This document shows positions 27,986 to 36,751 of a stretch of 64,000 bases of DNA, piece by piece. Both the position numbers and the translations under genes were made by a program. This stretch comes from Halovenus aranensis (GTDB lineage: Archaea; Halobacteriota; Halobacteria; Halobacteriales; Haloarculaceae): assembly GCF_900100385.1 (NCBI RefSeq), contig NZ_FNFC01000003.1, positions 62,001 through 126,000 of the forward strand. The letters are read 5' to 3'. Within the stretch, counting starts at the first letter, position 1. Each line of letters starts with the position of its first letter. The notes under the pieces are model-generated. The model had not been told where the DNA came from. It ran no database searches and saw only the letters and a program-made list of their open reading frames with translations.

Positions 27986-28645
27986 TTATCCGCCAAGGAG
28001 GCTGCTGAGTGAGCGCGTGCTGACGCCACACTGGTCTCGATACTCACAGGCCCCACACTTCGACCGGTTGCTCGTCTTCGCCGGCGGTCCGTCGATTGCC
28101 GATACCGTGCGTCTGGCACTGCGGTAGGCGGCTGTCCGCCGTGTGTCGATATCGATTTGCCGAACGACACCGTATCCCGGATATTCGGCGACGGCGCGGT
28201 CGACCGATAGCTCTCGTTCCCAGGAAAGGGCTTTCGCCGCGGCGACCAGTCTGACGCTCTGTGGTTCCCAGACACCTTGTTCGGGTGGCTCGCCGCCGAA
28301 GACGAGCGACGGCGTCGGCATCTCAGCCTCCAAAATCTTGTGTACCACCCCATAACAGTCACGTCCCCGCAGAAAGACGTCGCGGTCGGTCGGGTTTACG
28401 AGTTCGTCCCAGTAGTCGATTCTCGCCCGTGCACAGCCGAGATTGGCGCGGTACTGTGTCGGCGTGACCGCGACCGGTGCCTCGGCCAGTGCACCCTCGA
28501 CCGAGCGGAGGCGGTCGTACTCGAAGGCGAGTTCGCGCCGGCGTTTGACTCGCTCTGGCGTCTCCTCGGTATCGGCGTCTCGCTGCCGATAGTAGAGTTT
28601 CCGAGGACAGTATGCAGCGGTTTCGACCTCGCGGAACGCGTGCAT
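27986..28645 (-). CDS. Cas4-like / RecB-family protein, probably degenerate
   Basis: A 219-residue protein whose ends match Cas4/Dna2-type Fe-S nucleases: an N-terminal cysteine in AAYCPRKLYY (Cys13) and a C-terminal triad in KCGACEYRDQCG (Cys197, 200, 206), which could hold a 4Fe-4S cluster. The middle aligns with the QLAAQALLLE region (SVRLVAAAKALSWE). The nuclease motifs (a GxxD loop and ExK) are not evident; where ExK is expected I read GEPPEQGVW. There is no CRISPR array or other cas gene nearby. Function unknown; DNA binding or repair is a guess. Confidence 0.75.
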   Translation of the reverse strand: MHAFREVETAAYCPRKLYYRQRDADTEETPERVKRRRELAFEYDRLRSVEGALAEAPVAVTPTQYRANLGCARARIDYWDELVNPTDRDVFLRGRDCYGVVHKILEAEMPTPSLVFGGEPPEQGVWEPQSVRLVAAAKALSWERELSVDRAVAEYPGYGVVRQIDIDTRRTAAYRSARRTVSAIDGPPAKTSNRSKCGACEYRDQCGVSTRSLSSLLGG

Positions 28646-28687
28646 ATCGTGCGTGGTCCCGTACCCGGATATAAACCTCTGGACTCC

Positions 28688-28960
28688 TTATTCGATGGGC
28701 TCGACCTGGAACTCGCCCGGGTCGTCGAGGAGGTCAGTGATGTTCTCGCGGGCTTCGTGGCGCGAGGTGGCGACGACGACGAGGCCATCGACCGACCCGT
28801 CGCCCCGTGCGCGGTAGGCGGCAGCCTCGGGCTGGAAGTCAGTTGCGTAGGTGCGTAACACGCCGCGAACCTCGCGTTCGAGCTCCGGCAACGAGAGGTC
28901 GTCCTCCTCGTATCGGGTGAGTGCGTCCTCGATGTTGCGAAGCGTCGAGATTCGGTCCAT
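28688..28960 (-). CDS. Conserved haloarchaeal protein of 90 residues, unknown
   Basis: A small acidic soluble protein (MDRISTLRNIEDALTRYEED..., ending ITDLLDDPGEFQVEPIE). The first half looks helical and the second alternates strand and helix (GLVVVATSRHEARENI). No cysteine or membrane span. Its start lies one base after the mcm stop, so it is co-transcribed with the helicase and may serve replication (inference). It resembles a haloarchaeal family I cannot name with certainty. Confidence 0.75.
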   Translation of the reverse strand: MDRISTLRNIEDALTRYEEDDLSLPELEREVRGVLRTYATDFQPEAAAYRARGDGSVDGLVVVATSRHEARENITDLLDDPGEFQVEPIE

Positions 28961-28961
28961 C

Positions 28962-31900
28962 TCAGGTCGTGCGAAGGTGGTCGGTCCGTGGCTCGTAGAC
29001 CTCGCCTTTCTGTTTGAGCTTCTCGATTTCGTGTTCGGCCTTGCTCGTCTCGATACCCTCCTCCTCTGCGCGCTCGATTATCACGTCGACGGGCGCGCCT
29101 TCGTCGTACTCGTCTTCGATTGTGGAGATGAGGTGTTTGATGTTCTTGATGCGGTCGCGCTGGCTCTTTGAGGTGCCCGTCTCGATGACGTCGGCGTCGA
29201 ACTCTCCGGTTTCGGGGTCCATCCCGATATCTTCGAGACAGTACCGGGTGATAGCGGTGGCACGCTCGGCGTCCTCTTTCTCGACGGTGTCCGAGAGCCG
29301 GACCCGTGCACTTGCCTCTGCTAGTCGGACCAGCGCCTCGAGTTTTCGGGCCGTGACTGGGACCGCTGCGTCTTCGTCTGCGCCCCGAGAGCGAAGCTGG
29401 ACGTAGAAATCCTGTATCCGACTCTTTGCCTCTTCTGTCATCGTCGGATAACAGGTCCGTTTCGCGTAGGCGACGTACTTGCGCAACAGCTCCGCGTCGA
29501 TAGTCGGCGCAACGTCTTCGGTGACGTTCTCGACCTCCTCTTCGGTGTACTCGGAGCTGGTCATGTGCTCGCGGTGCGTGTTCAGCTCTCCGGCGTAATT
29601 GGTCTTGAGGATGTGTTCTGCCAGCTCTGCGTCTTTCTCCTCGTTGGGGTCGTCTGTCACCGTGAATATGAGGTCGAACCGCGAGATGAGCGGCGGTTCG
29701 AGGTCGATTTGCTCGCCAATCGGCTCGTACTGGTCGAACCGCCCGTAGGTTGGGTTGGCGGCACCGAGCAACGAACACCGTGATTTCAGCGTAGCGTTGA
29801 TGCCAGCCTTGCTCACGCTGATGGAGTTGTGGAGTACGACGCCCTCGCTGACGAACGTATTGGTCGGTTCGACTGTGACATCGTACACCCAGTCACAGTC
29901 GTATTCGCCTTCGTTGGAGACTGTCTCAACATCCGTAACACGGTAGTACCGAAGGTCACATCGACGTTCGAGAGCGTCGGCACGACGCTCGAATTCTGTG
30001 AGTGCCGCTTCGATGGTCTCACGTGCAACATCAGTAAGTTCATCGCGTCGGTTGGCGTCGTATCCGCCGTCTTCCGCGTAATGGACAGTACTAGTTGTCT
30101 CACCGATGCGTTCGGCCAGGTTACGGGCAGACCATCCGATTGCTGTGCGGACCTCTGATAATGTCGTTGCGTCGGTCAGGTCCTCTCGTATCTCCGCAAG
30201 GCGTTCGTGTAGCTTGGTGAGTTCGGCCTCGACCGTCTCGACTCGCACCCCGAATCCTTCGTCGAGGTGTGGGCGAACGTTCCCGGTCAGCCGGAGACCC
30301 AGCAGTCGCCTGAGTTCCCGAATTTCTCGGGCTGCGCTCGTTGGCAACACGTCGTGGTGTCGCGGCGTCTCGTTGCTCCGCTCGACGAACGCCTGTGCGT
30401 CCTCGTACCGGTCGTCGGCCTGCTGGACGACCCGTTCGACGAACCGTTCTGTCGAGTCGCCCATCACGTAGACTTTCCACGTGTTTTCGGCAGTGTCACG
30501 ATGGATACGCGATGCAACGCCGATTTTCGAGAGCGCGTCCGCGTAGTCTCTGGCTAGCCCCGCTGATGCCGTGGAGAACGCCATCGCCTCGCTCTCGACG
30601 CCCCCATCTCCAGCGAAGGCCCCGACCAAGAACCGGCGAATCTCCTCTTCCGAGGCACCGAGAACTGCTGTTGGGATGCGCTTGTCCCGCGCAGTGTGCA
30701 TCAGTTCGGGAACGTTCTCCTGGAACCAGCGGTAGAGCTTCGTGGACACCCACCGTTTGGTGACAGTCCCAGCCGCGTTCGTCGTGTCAGTACTCTCTAT
30801 CCCGAACACGTTACCCATCAGTTCAGCCGCCCGAGAAAGCAGGCGTTCATCCTGATTCGAGAACCCGATTTCGTGCGCAGAGCCCGCGTACGAGTGTCCC
30901 TCTGCAGTGAGTAGGCCCAGAATTTCGGCGAGGTCTGCCGACATCTGTTCGGGAAGTTCGACATCTTTCTCCTTGCCGAGGCACTGTTCGGGTGTCAGCT
31001 CCACAGGTTGTGTCGAGTTTGGAAGTTTCCGAGGCGCCGGGACGAACGCTCCCTCGTCTATATCGCGCGCTTCGACGGTCCCGACCTGTCCCTCGTCGTC
31101 AACGAACATCGGGTGCTCGGGCGTCACGAGTACACTCCGGCCGTTCGAGAACGTGACTCGGACGAACTTGTCAGGCGCTTTGTGCCTGCTGACCCTGTCG
31201 ACGGGTTGTTTCTCGACCTCGTTGCTCTCGAAGTCGACTGTGTGGACGCCGATGTCTTCGACTGGAAGTATTTCACAGTCGACTCCATCGACGACATCAT
31301 CTGGGCGAGCAGCCATCTTCTCGTCGACGAACTCGCCGATTTCGACCCGCCGACCGTCTGACAACAACACCTCCGTATCGGGGTGATACGACTGCTGTTC
31401 CAGCGCTTCGTGCATCGCGCTCTGATCTTCCGAGCGCATCTTATCGAGCTCGTCGACAGCCGCAATCCCCTGGTCTGCGAGCACGAGTGCGCCGGCTTCG
31501 AGAGTCCACTGCTGGCCGTCGCCGAAGTCGTCCCGGACCGCAGCGGCCGTCAGCCCTGCCGAAGAGCTACCCTTCCCGGAGGTGTACACCGAGCGAGGGG
31601 CGATGTTTTTGACGTACTGGAGCATGGCGGAATTGTGCGACACAATGCCATTCGATATGTAGTTGTGGGTTCCCGCTACTTCGAGGTCATAAACCCAGTC
31701 GTAGTCAGGTTCGACTGCCTCGATTGATTCGATGGAATCCCATCTGACATCTGCCTCAGCGAGCCTCCGAAGCCGCTCGACCGCTCCTGTAACTGAAAGA
31801 GCTTCGTCGATTTTTCTCGAGACCACGGCCCGTGCATCCTCCACCTGTCCTCCATCAGGAGCGACATCGTTACGTTCATGGTAACTAATCGCGCCCTGTG

Positions 31901-34211
31901 TGACATCCATCCCGGCGGCCAGGGCACACTGTGAGATGTTGAGTTCTGCTCGAACGGATTCGAGCTCACTCCAATCACCGTCCCCGACGCGTTTCCGTGC
32001 TTGCTGTAACCACTCGATTCGCTCCTCAAAGGAGTCTATCACCGTAGTGAGGCCCTGACGACTCGGGTTTCGGTCACCTCGCTCGTAGTGCTGGTATGTC
32101 GACCGTGGCAGGCCACATTCTGACTGGGTCAAGCAAAGCGAACCACGAACTTTCCGGAGAAGGTCACCAACCCCCGGGACGACATCGGTGTTCGTGTTTT
32201 GAGGAGTTGGCGCGTGTTCAGAGGCTGCTTCCGATTTCCGTCGGGTAACAAAGCCAATCGACGACACGTAGGTTTCGAAGCCACGACCGCTTATCCGGAG
32301 TCGGTAACTGTCGTTTTGTCTCTGTTTCAGCGAGCTGTCGATACCAGCCGAACACAACAGCAGTCTTACATCCTCTAAGAGGCCCTCGCTCTTTGAAGCG
32401 ACTGTCAGTTCGCGTTCGTTCGTCGATACGTGACCCTCACTGTCGATGTATGCCTTCAGGAAGGCGCTTTGAATATACTCTGGTGCCCGAAGAATCGCTT
32501 CCGGAACTCGTTGTTGCTCTGATGTCTCGAGTATCTTCGGCTCCAACTGTTCGAGAAACCTCACAAATTCGCTGGCCGAGCATCTCACGACGTTGGCCGG
32601 CGTTCTGTCGCGACCCTCGTATTCCGAGTATGGAACTCCGAGACGTTCGTAGCTGTGCTTGACATCGGAACGGATCTCCTCGTCTGCGTTTGTAATTCTC
32701 ACGGAGCCGGAGTTCTCTTCGTCTAATTCTACATACCCCTCCGCGACAATATACCCGATGAGACGTGCGAGCCACGGGGTCCAAACATCCGGCAGATCCA
32801 CAGTTACTGCGTTGTTTGCCTTCGAAGATCGATACTCGACATCGAGAGTGGCTTCTGACCCGGATGGGGCGTGTGCCGGTGTTGCGACGAAATCCCCCTC
32901 GTCAAGTTCCTCTGCCCGTTCGGCGGTAAACTGCCCGCCTTTTTGAACGAATAGCGGGTGAGATGGCGTCACTTCCAGCCCTCGTCCCCGCGCAGTGCGA
33001 ACGCGATACATTTTCTCAGGAGCTTCACGCTTCCATACTTTTGTTGCGTTTCGCTCAGAGACCGTCCCGTCTTCGGATAACGAGGGGACAGCGACATCTA
33101 TCTCCGAATAGTAACCGTCGTCAATTTCGACCGGGTCATCGAGGTTGTTTTCGACGAACTCTCCAATCTTTACCCGAGACCCATCAGCTAACCAGATGTA
33201 CTCCTCTCCGGACATACACTTCCCCGTTCCAGGATCCCCGATGAGGAGCATATGGAGGTCACCACGCGTGCGCGACCCGTCGGGGAGGTGTTTGGTGACC
33301 CCAGAGAAAAGCTGGAAAATCATCGCCCGCTTTTCTTTCTGGTAGCCGTAAATCGAGGGCGCGATAGACTGTTCCATCTGCTCGTAGATGTCGGGCTCGT
33401 TCGAGAGTTCGATAATCTGGGTCTTGTCCTCGTCGGTGATGTCCATCTCCTCGAACTGCTCGTCCTCGATTTCGACGGTCATCCCGTCCATGTAGAAGTC
33501 GAACATGGCGGATTTCTCTCGTTCTGACCCCTGCTGGTCGAGTTTCAACACGCCGGTAACTTGAACGTGGTCGCCGGCCGTGACCTCGCCGGTGATATCG
33601 TCCTCGATGTCGATATCGACGCTCTGTGGAGTCTCACCGCCACGCAGCCCCTCCGGAGACTCCTGTACTCGGAGCTTCTGTGCGTCGATAAACTCGGACT
33701 GGTCGTAGTTGATACGGAAGGGCCCCTGTCGCTCACAGCCCTGACACTCGTGGGGTTCCTGGAAGTCGCCGCCTTCCTGTGGAATTCTGCTCAGCGTCCC
33801 ACAGCGCTGGCACTCGAAGGCGGCGGTCGTAATCTTCGGACGCACATCGGTCGCCTTCCGGACGATGCCCTGAATCGCGATGAGCATGCCGCGGTGGTCG
33901 GCCCGAATCTCGCGGATATCGGTCTGGTTTGGGAGGCCGGTGACGCGGACGTGTGCCTGCCCCAGCGAAACGTCGACCGGAAGGTCGTAGAGGCGGAGTG
34001 CTTCCTCGGCGTACTCCCGGAGCTGTTCGGGCTTGTTCCGGAAGTCGTCGGCCACCGCCGGGTCGAACCGATAGAGGTCGCCCCAGTCGATGTACAGCGA
34101 TTTCTGCTCGTTGGGGTATTTCTGTGCCAGTTCGCCGATTTCGTTGCGGTAGTAACTCCGGTAGAATTCCTCGAATGTGTCGATGAGTTCGGTGTTGTCC
34201 GCGCGTGCCAT
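28962..34211 (-). CDS. mcm: Replicative DNA helicase MCM with two inteins
   Basis: A 1749-residue precursor that would splice to a 698-residue minichromosome maintenance helicase. Extein parts are residues 1-331, 861-940 and 1463-1749. The N-terminal domain has a zinc motif (CQRC ... CQGC, about 134-159) and a DNA-binding OB fold; the AAA+ core has Walker A GDPGTGK/S split by intein 1, Walker B GIAAVDELDKM (about 920), then EALEQQ/SISVSKAG split by intein 2, and the arginine-finger region LISRFDLIF. A winged helix closes the C-terminus. Active helicase needs both inteins to splice. Confidence 0.97.
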   Translation of the reverse strand: MARADNTELIDTFEEFYRSYYRNEIGELAQKYPNEQKSLYIDWGDLYRFDPAVADDFRNKPEQLREYAEEALRLYDLPVDVSLGQAHVRVTGLPNQTDIREIRADHRGMLIAIQGIVRKATDVRPKITTAAFECQRCGTLSRIPQEGGDFQEPHECQGCERQGPFRINYDQSEFIDAQKLRVQESPEGLRGGETPQSVDIDIEDDITGEVTAGDHVQVTGVLKLDQQGSEREKSAMFDFYMDGMTVEIEDEQFEEMDITDEDKTQIIELSNEPDIYEQMEQSIAPSIYGYQKEKRAMIFQLFSGVTKHLPDGSRTRGDLHMLLIGDPGTGKCMSGEEYIWLADGSRVKIGEFVENNLDDPVEIDDGYYSEIDVAVPSLSEDGTVSERNATKVWKREAPEKMYRVRTARGRGLEVTPSHPLFVQKGGQFTAERAEELDEGDFVATPAHAPSGSEATLDVEYRSSKANNAVTVDLPDVWTPWLARLIGYIVAEGYVELDEENSGSVRITNADEEIRSDVKHSYERLGVPYSEYEGRDRTPANVVRCSASEFVRFLEQLEPKILETSEQQRVPEAILRAPEYIQSAFLKAYIDSEGHVSTNERELTVASKSEGLLEDVRLLLCSAGIDSSLKQRQNDSYRLRISGRGFETYVSSIGFVTRRKSEAASEHAPTPQNTNTDVVPGVGDLLRKVRGSLCLTQSECGLPRSTYQHYERGDRNPSRQGLTTVIDSFEERIEWLQQARKRVGDGDWSELESVRAELNISQCALAAGMDVTQGAISYHERNDVAPDGGQVEDARAVVSRKIDEALSVTGAVERLRRLAEADVRWDSIESIEAVEPDYDWVYDLEVAGTHNYISNGIVSHNSAMLQYVKNIAPRSVYTSGKGSSSAGLTAAAVRDDFGDGQQWTLEAGALVLADQGIAAVDELDKMRSEDQSAMHEALEQQSYHPDTEVLLSDGRRVEIGEFVDEKMAARPDDVVDGVDCEILPVEDIGVHTVDFESNEVEKQPVDRVSRHKAPDKFVRVTFSNGRSVLVTPEHPMFVDDEGQVGTVEARDIDEGAFVPAPRKLPNSTQPVELTPEQCLGKEKDVELPEQMSADLAEILGLLTAEGHSYAGSAHEIGFSNQDERLLSRAAELMGNVFGIESTDTTNAAGTVTKRWVSTKLYRWFQENVPELMHTARDKRIPTAVLGASEEEIRRFLVGAFAGDGGVESEAMAFSTASAGLARDYADALSKIGVASRIHRDTAENTWKVYVMGDSTERFVERVVQQADDRYEDAQAFVERSNETPRHHDVLPTSAAREIRELRRLLGLRLTGNVRPHLDEGFGVRVETVEAELTKLHERLAEIREDLTDATTLSEVRTAIGWSARNLAERIGETTSTVHYAEDGGYDANRRDELTDVARETIEAALTEFERRADALERRCDLRYYRVTDVETVSNEGEYDCDWVYDVTVEPTNTFVSEGVVLHNSISVSKAGINATLKSRCSLLGAANPTYGRFDQYEPIGEQIDLEPPLISRFDLIFTVTDDPNEEKDAELAEHILKTNYAGELNTHREHMTSSEYTEEEVENVTEDVAPTIDAELLRKYVAYAKRTCYPTMTEEAKSRIQDFYVQLRSRGADEDAAVPVTARKLEALVRLAEASARVRLSDTVEKEDAERATAITRYCLEDIGMDPETGEFDADVIETGTSKSQRDRIKNIKHLISTIEDEYDEGAPVDVIIERAEEEGIETSKAEHEIEKLKQKGEVYEPRTDHLRTT
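29826..31391 (-). mobile_element. MCM intein 2 (after EALEQQ), LAGLIDADG type
   Basis: A 522-residue intein (precursor residues 941-1462) between Gln and Ser of EALEQQ/SISVSKAG. It starts with Ser (SYHPDTEVLLSDGRRVEIGEF), has block B TPEHPMFV, block F CDWVYDVTVEPTNTFV and ends LHN before Ser. Ser1 is a valid nucleophile. LAGLIDADG motifs ILGLLTAEG and LVGAFAGDG keep their acids. A helical segment (about 30020-30180) includes an HTH-like stretch, GWSARNLAERIGETTSTVHY. It is not a copy of intein 1. Confidence 0.93.
31632..33218 (-). mobile_element. MCM intein 1 (Walker A site), LAGLIDADG type
   Basis: A 529-residue intein (precursor residues 332-860) inserted between Lys and Ser of the P-loop. 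It begins with Cys (block A: CMSGEEYIWLADGSRVKIGEF), has block B TPSHPLFV, block F DWVYDLEVAGTHNYI and ends with SHN followed by Ser. LAGLIDADG motifs LIGYIVAEG and LKAYIDSEG retain acidic residues, so a homing endonuclease is likely active. About 120 residues after the endonuclease hold two Xre-like HTH segments (CLTQSECGLPRSTYQHYERGD and NISQCALAAGMDVTQGAISY). Base composition looks AT-richer than the exteins. Confidence 0.93.
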
Positions 34212-34275
34212 CTGCTGGACTGTGGTTGTGCTCGCTCCCGTAAGAAGGTTCGCAAACCCCGGACTGAAAGTGAAG

Positions 34276-34776
34276 CTACGTCATCGAGGCGAGCTTTGCG
34301 ATGTAGACGAGACTGAGCAGGTGGTCGTCGATATCGAGTGCCGTCCCCTCAGAGCCGGTCTCCTCTTCGAGGCCGAGCAGGTAGTCGTTGAGCGTCGACT
34401 CGCAGTCTTCGGTAATCCAGCCGACAGCTTCGTAGTAGTTGAGCGCCTCGACGGCCCCCTGATAGCCGGCGTGAAGCAAGAGAAATTCGAGCCATTCGAA
34501 GACGAGGTTCTCGCCGCCGTAGTGTTCTGGAAGACCGTCGAGATACGGTTTCTCAGCGTCGTTTGTCGCTTCGAGCGGGAGGAGTTCACGATAGAGCCCC
34601 GCTCTGTAGGAGGTCTGGCCGCCACCACCGCCCGAGGGCGTGCTACCGGCGTCGAGGCCACTGGAGGGACCGATGTCGGCCTCGTCGACATCGCGCCGGT
34701 CGCCGGCGTCACCACCTCGCTCCCGGGCCATCTTCCGGAGCTCGTTGAGGTCGTAATCGCTCGGATTGATGCTCAT
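34276..34776 (-). CDS. FlaD/E-domain archaellum accessory protein
   Basis: A 166-residue protein with a disordered Gly/Asp N-terminal third and a C-terminal domain of the archaellar FlaD/FlaE type (EKPYLDGLPEHYGGENLVFEWLEFLLLHAGYQGAVEALNYYEAVGWITEDCESTLNDYLLG, about residues 90-150). FlaD/E proteins are thought to couple the archaellum motor to chemotaxis adaptors. It lacks the long coiled coil of full FlaD, so it may be a short FlaE-like form. It is divergent from parA and cheW, with which it probably works. Confidence 0.85.
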   Translation of the reverse strand: MSINPSDYDLNELRKMARERGGDAGDRRDVDEADIGPSSGLDAGSTPSGGGGGQTSYRAGLYRELLPLEATNDAEKPYLDGLPEHYGGENLVFEWLEFLLLHAGYQGAVEALNYYEAVGWITEDCESTLNDYLLGLEEETGSEGTALDIDDHLLSLVYIAKLASMT

Positions 34777-34874
34777 TGAATACTGTATCGCGTCGGGCTA
34801 TTGTAAATGTTGTCGATGGGTAAGACGACCGTCTGACGGGACAAGCGGGTTCTTGTGAGTGAGAATTGGAAACG

Positions 34875-34884
34875 TATTTTTATT
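34875..34884 (+). promoter_or_regulatory. TATA box of the parA-cheW operon
   Basis: TATTTTTATT lies about 36 bases before the ParA ATG at 34917, leaving a short leader of roughly nine bases. It supports that ATG over the upstream one at 34866, which would overlap the box. Confidence 0.55.
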
Positions 34885-34916
34885 ACTACGGGTCACATCC
34901 GTCCCAACACGAGACG

Positions 34917-35810
34917 ATGACAGGTGACGACACCGGGCCAGCCCGTTTCTGTGTGACGAACGCGAAAGGAGGTACCGGGAAGACGACAATCGCAATCAAC
35001 GTTGCGGGGGCGTTGAACCAGCGTGGTCGGGACGTTCTGTTCGTGGATGTCGACCCACAGGGGAACGCGACAGAGGGCCTGGGGTTACTGGAGGCCTACG
35101 ACGCCTCGCCACCGACGCTGTTCGACGTGCTCACCGATGTGGACACGCGACCGAACGTCGGTGACCTCGTCGTCGAACACGAGGAAATGGACGTGCTTCC
35201 GGCGAACATCGACCTGCTTCACGCGGAACACGAGCTGACACTGGCAGACGTGATGGCACAGCTGCAGGGAAACAGAGCGGCACTCGACGCGCTCGAAGAG
35301 CTGACGCTGAACGTCGAGGCCGACGATATCGAGGGGCCACACGCACTGAATGTGCTGTCGGCAGCACTCTCTCACATCGAAGACGACTACGATTACGTTA
35401 TCGTGGACTCGCCGCCGTTCTACGGCAAACTCACGGACGCGAGTATCTTCGCGACCGGGAACGTACTCGTCCCGGCACTGACCGAAGCGACCTCCGAGCG
35501 GGCAATCGAACTGCTCATGCAACAGATTGCCGCCCTGGAGGACCACGTCGATATGACGGTAAACACGGTCGGTGTCGTCGCAAACCGCGTCGAGCAGACC
35601 AACGAGGACGAGACAATGATAGAGTGGCTCAACGAAGTGTACCCCGAGACGCCCGTCTGGGAGGTGCGCAAGCGGGTTGCACTCCAGCGGGCGTTTTCGG
35701 CCGGGAACTCGGTATTCGAGTACGACCCGTCGGTCGACATGGCCGACGTGTTCGAGACGATTGCGGCAGAACTCGACAGGCAGTTCGACCGTCCCGAGGT
35801 GAAACCATGA
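34917..35810 (+). CDS. ParA-family ATPase, possibly for chemoreceptor or archaellum positioning
   Basis: A 297-residue deviant-Walker ATPase: KGGTGKTTIAINVAGALN (about 15-32), VDVDPQGNATEGLG (about 42-55), DYVIVDSPP (about 158) and later helices of the ParA fold. It would form ATP-dependent dimers on DNA or membrane. No ParB gene or parS-like array was seen nearby, so a plasmid-style partner is missing. Its stop overlaps the cheW start by four bases, and a FlaD/E protein is divergent to it, so a role in placing chemosensory or archaellar complexes is inferred. Confidence 0.9.
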   Translation: MTGDDTGPARFCVTNAKGGTGKTTIAINVAGALNQRGRDVLFVDVDPQGNATEGLGLLEAYDASPPTLFDVLTDVDTRPNVGDLVVEHEEMDVLPANIDLLHAEHELTLADVMAQLQGNRAALDALEELTLNVEADDIEGPHALNVLSAALSHIEDDYDYVIVDSPPFYGKLTDASIFATGNVLVPALTEATSERAIELLMQQIAALEDHVDMTVNTVGVVANRVEQTNEDETMIEWLNEVYPETPVWEVRKRVALQRAFSAGNSVFEYDPSVDMADVFETIAAELDRQFDRPEVKP

Positions 35811-36712
35811 GTGACAACGACGACGACGAACGACTGGACCGGGCGAAACGTATCAGGAAAATGCGCGAAGGCGACAGCCGAGACGCAGCCGAGCCAAGCG
35901 GCGACGGAGGCGAACCGACCGACTCCGGCAGAGACAGCGAGACGGAGGCGCCGTCGAGTAAGACGACCGACGAGGCCGAGACGAGCGAGAGAGACACAGC
36001 GAGCGAGGAGCCCGAAGAGATGGATACGAACACCGACCTCGACGGCGACGCAGGTGAGGGTACCGACGTGCCCGACGTGAACGTCCCAGAGACTTCGACA
36101 ACGGACGAGACAACTGCCGACAGCCCCGATACAGAGGACGACGTCAGTGCACCGCTGCCGGACACCGAGCAGCTAGAGGAAGCGCTGGAGTCTTCCGAGG
36201 CGACGGCCGACACTGCCACACCAGAGGAGGTAGCCGACGCTGACACCGCGACCCCCGCCGGAGCGCTCGACGACGAGGAAAACCACGAAGACGAGACGCG
36301 CGTTCTCGAATTCAAGCTCGGCGACGAGTACTACTGTCTCGATATCGACTACATCGAAGAAATCGTCAAAGAAGAGAAAATTACGCGAGTCCCGAACACG
36401 CCCGAGTACGTTGAGGGCGTCGTCGACCTCCGCGGGCAGATTACGACGATACTCAATCCGAAAGTGACCATCGACAAAGACGACGTCTCGCCCGGTGGGC
36501 TGATTATCGTCTTCGACTCGGAGTCCTTCGAGGACCAGGGACACATCGGCTGGGTCGTCGACGATGTACGGCAGGTATCCCCGATTACCGACGACGATGT
36601 CAACGAGCCGCCGGTACAGGAAAACTACATCAACGGAGTCATCGACCGCGACGAGGACGAGCAGTTCGTCATCTGGGCCGAGCCCAGTATGGCGATGGAG
36701 GAAGCCGAGTAA
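35807..36712 (+). CDS. cheW: CheW chemotaxis adaptor with long acidic N-terminus
   Basis: A 301-residue protein: residues 1 to about 160 are disordered and made of D/E/T/S/A, and the C-terminal 140 form the CheW domain (RVLEFKLGDEYYCLDIDYIEEIVKEEKITRVPNTPEYVEGVVDLRGQITTILNP). CheW bridges chemoreceptors to CheA kinase. The extension is unusually long for CheW and may be a linker or a contact surface for ParA. Its ATG overlaps the parA stop. The rest of the che cluster is not in the window. Confidence 0.92.
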   Translation: MSDNDDDERLDRAKRIRKMREGDSRDAAEPSGDGGEPTDSGRDSETEAPSSKTTDEAETSERDTASEEPEEMDTNTDLDGDAGEGTDVPDVNVPETSTTDETTADSPDTEDDVSAPLPDTEQLEEALESSEATADTATPEEVADADTATPAGALDDEENHEDETRVLEFKLGDEYYCLDIDYIEEIVKEEKITRVPNTPEYVEGVVDLRGQITTILNPKVTIDKDDVSPGGLIIVFDSESFEDQGHIGWVVDDVRQVSPITDDDVNEPPVQENYINGVIDRDEDEQFVIWAEPSMAMEEAE

Positions 36713-36751
36713 CCGAAACGGTTTGGCGTCCTCGTCTCCAACGACAGGCAG

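Noticed and set aside
27986..28645. CRISPR-Cas locus
   Set aside because: Only one Cas4-like gene; no repeats, spacers or other cas genes found in the window.
28396..29778. 460-residue minus-strand frame under the end of mcm
   Set aside because: Extremely Arg-rich, no motifs; it is the +1 shadow of mcm and its downstream neighbours.
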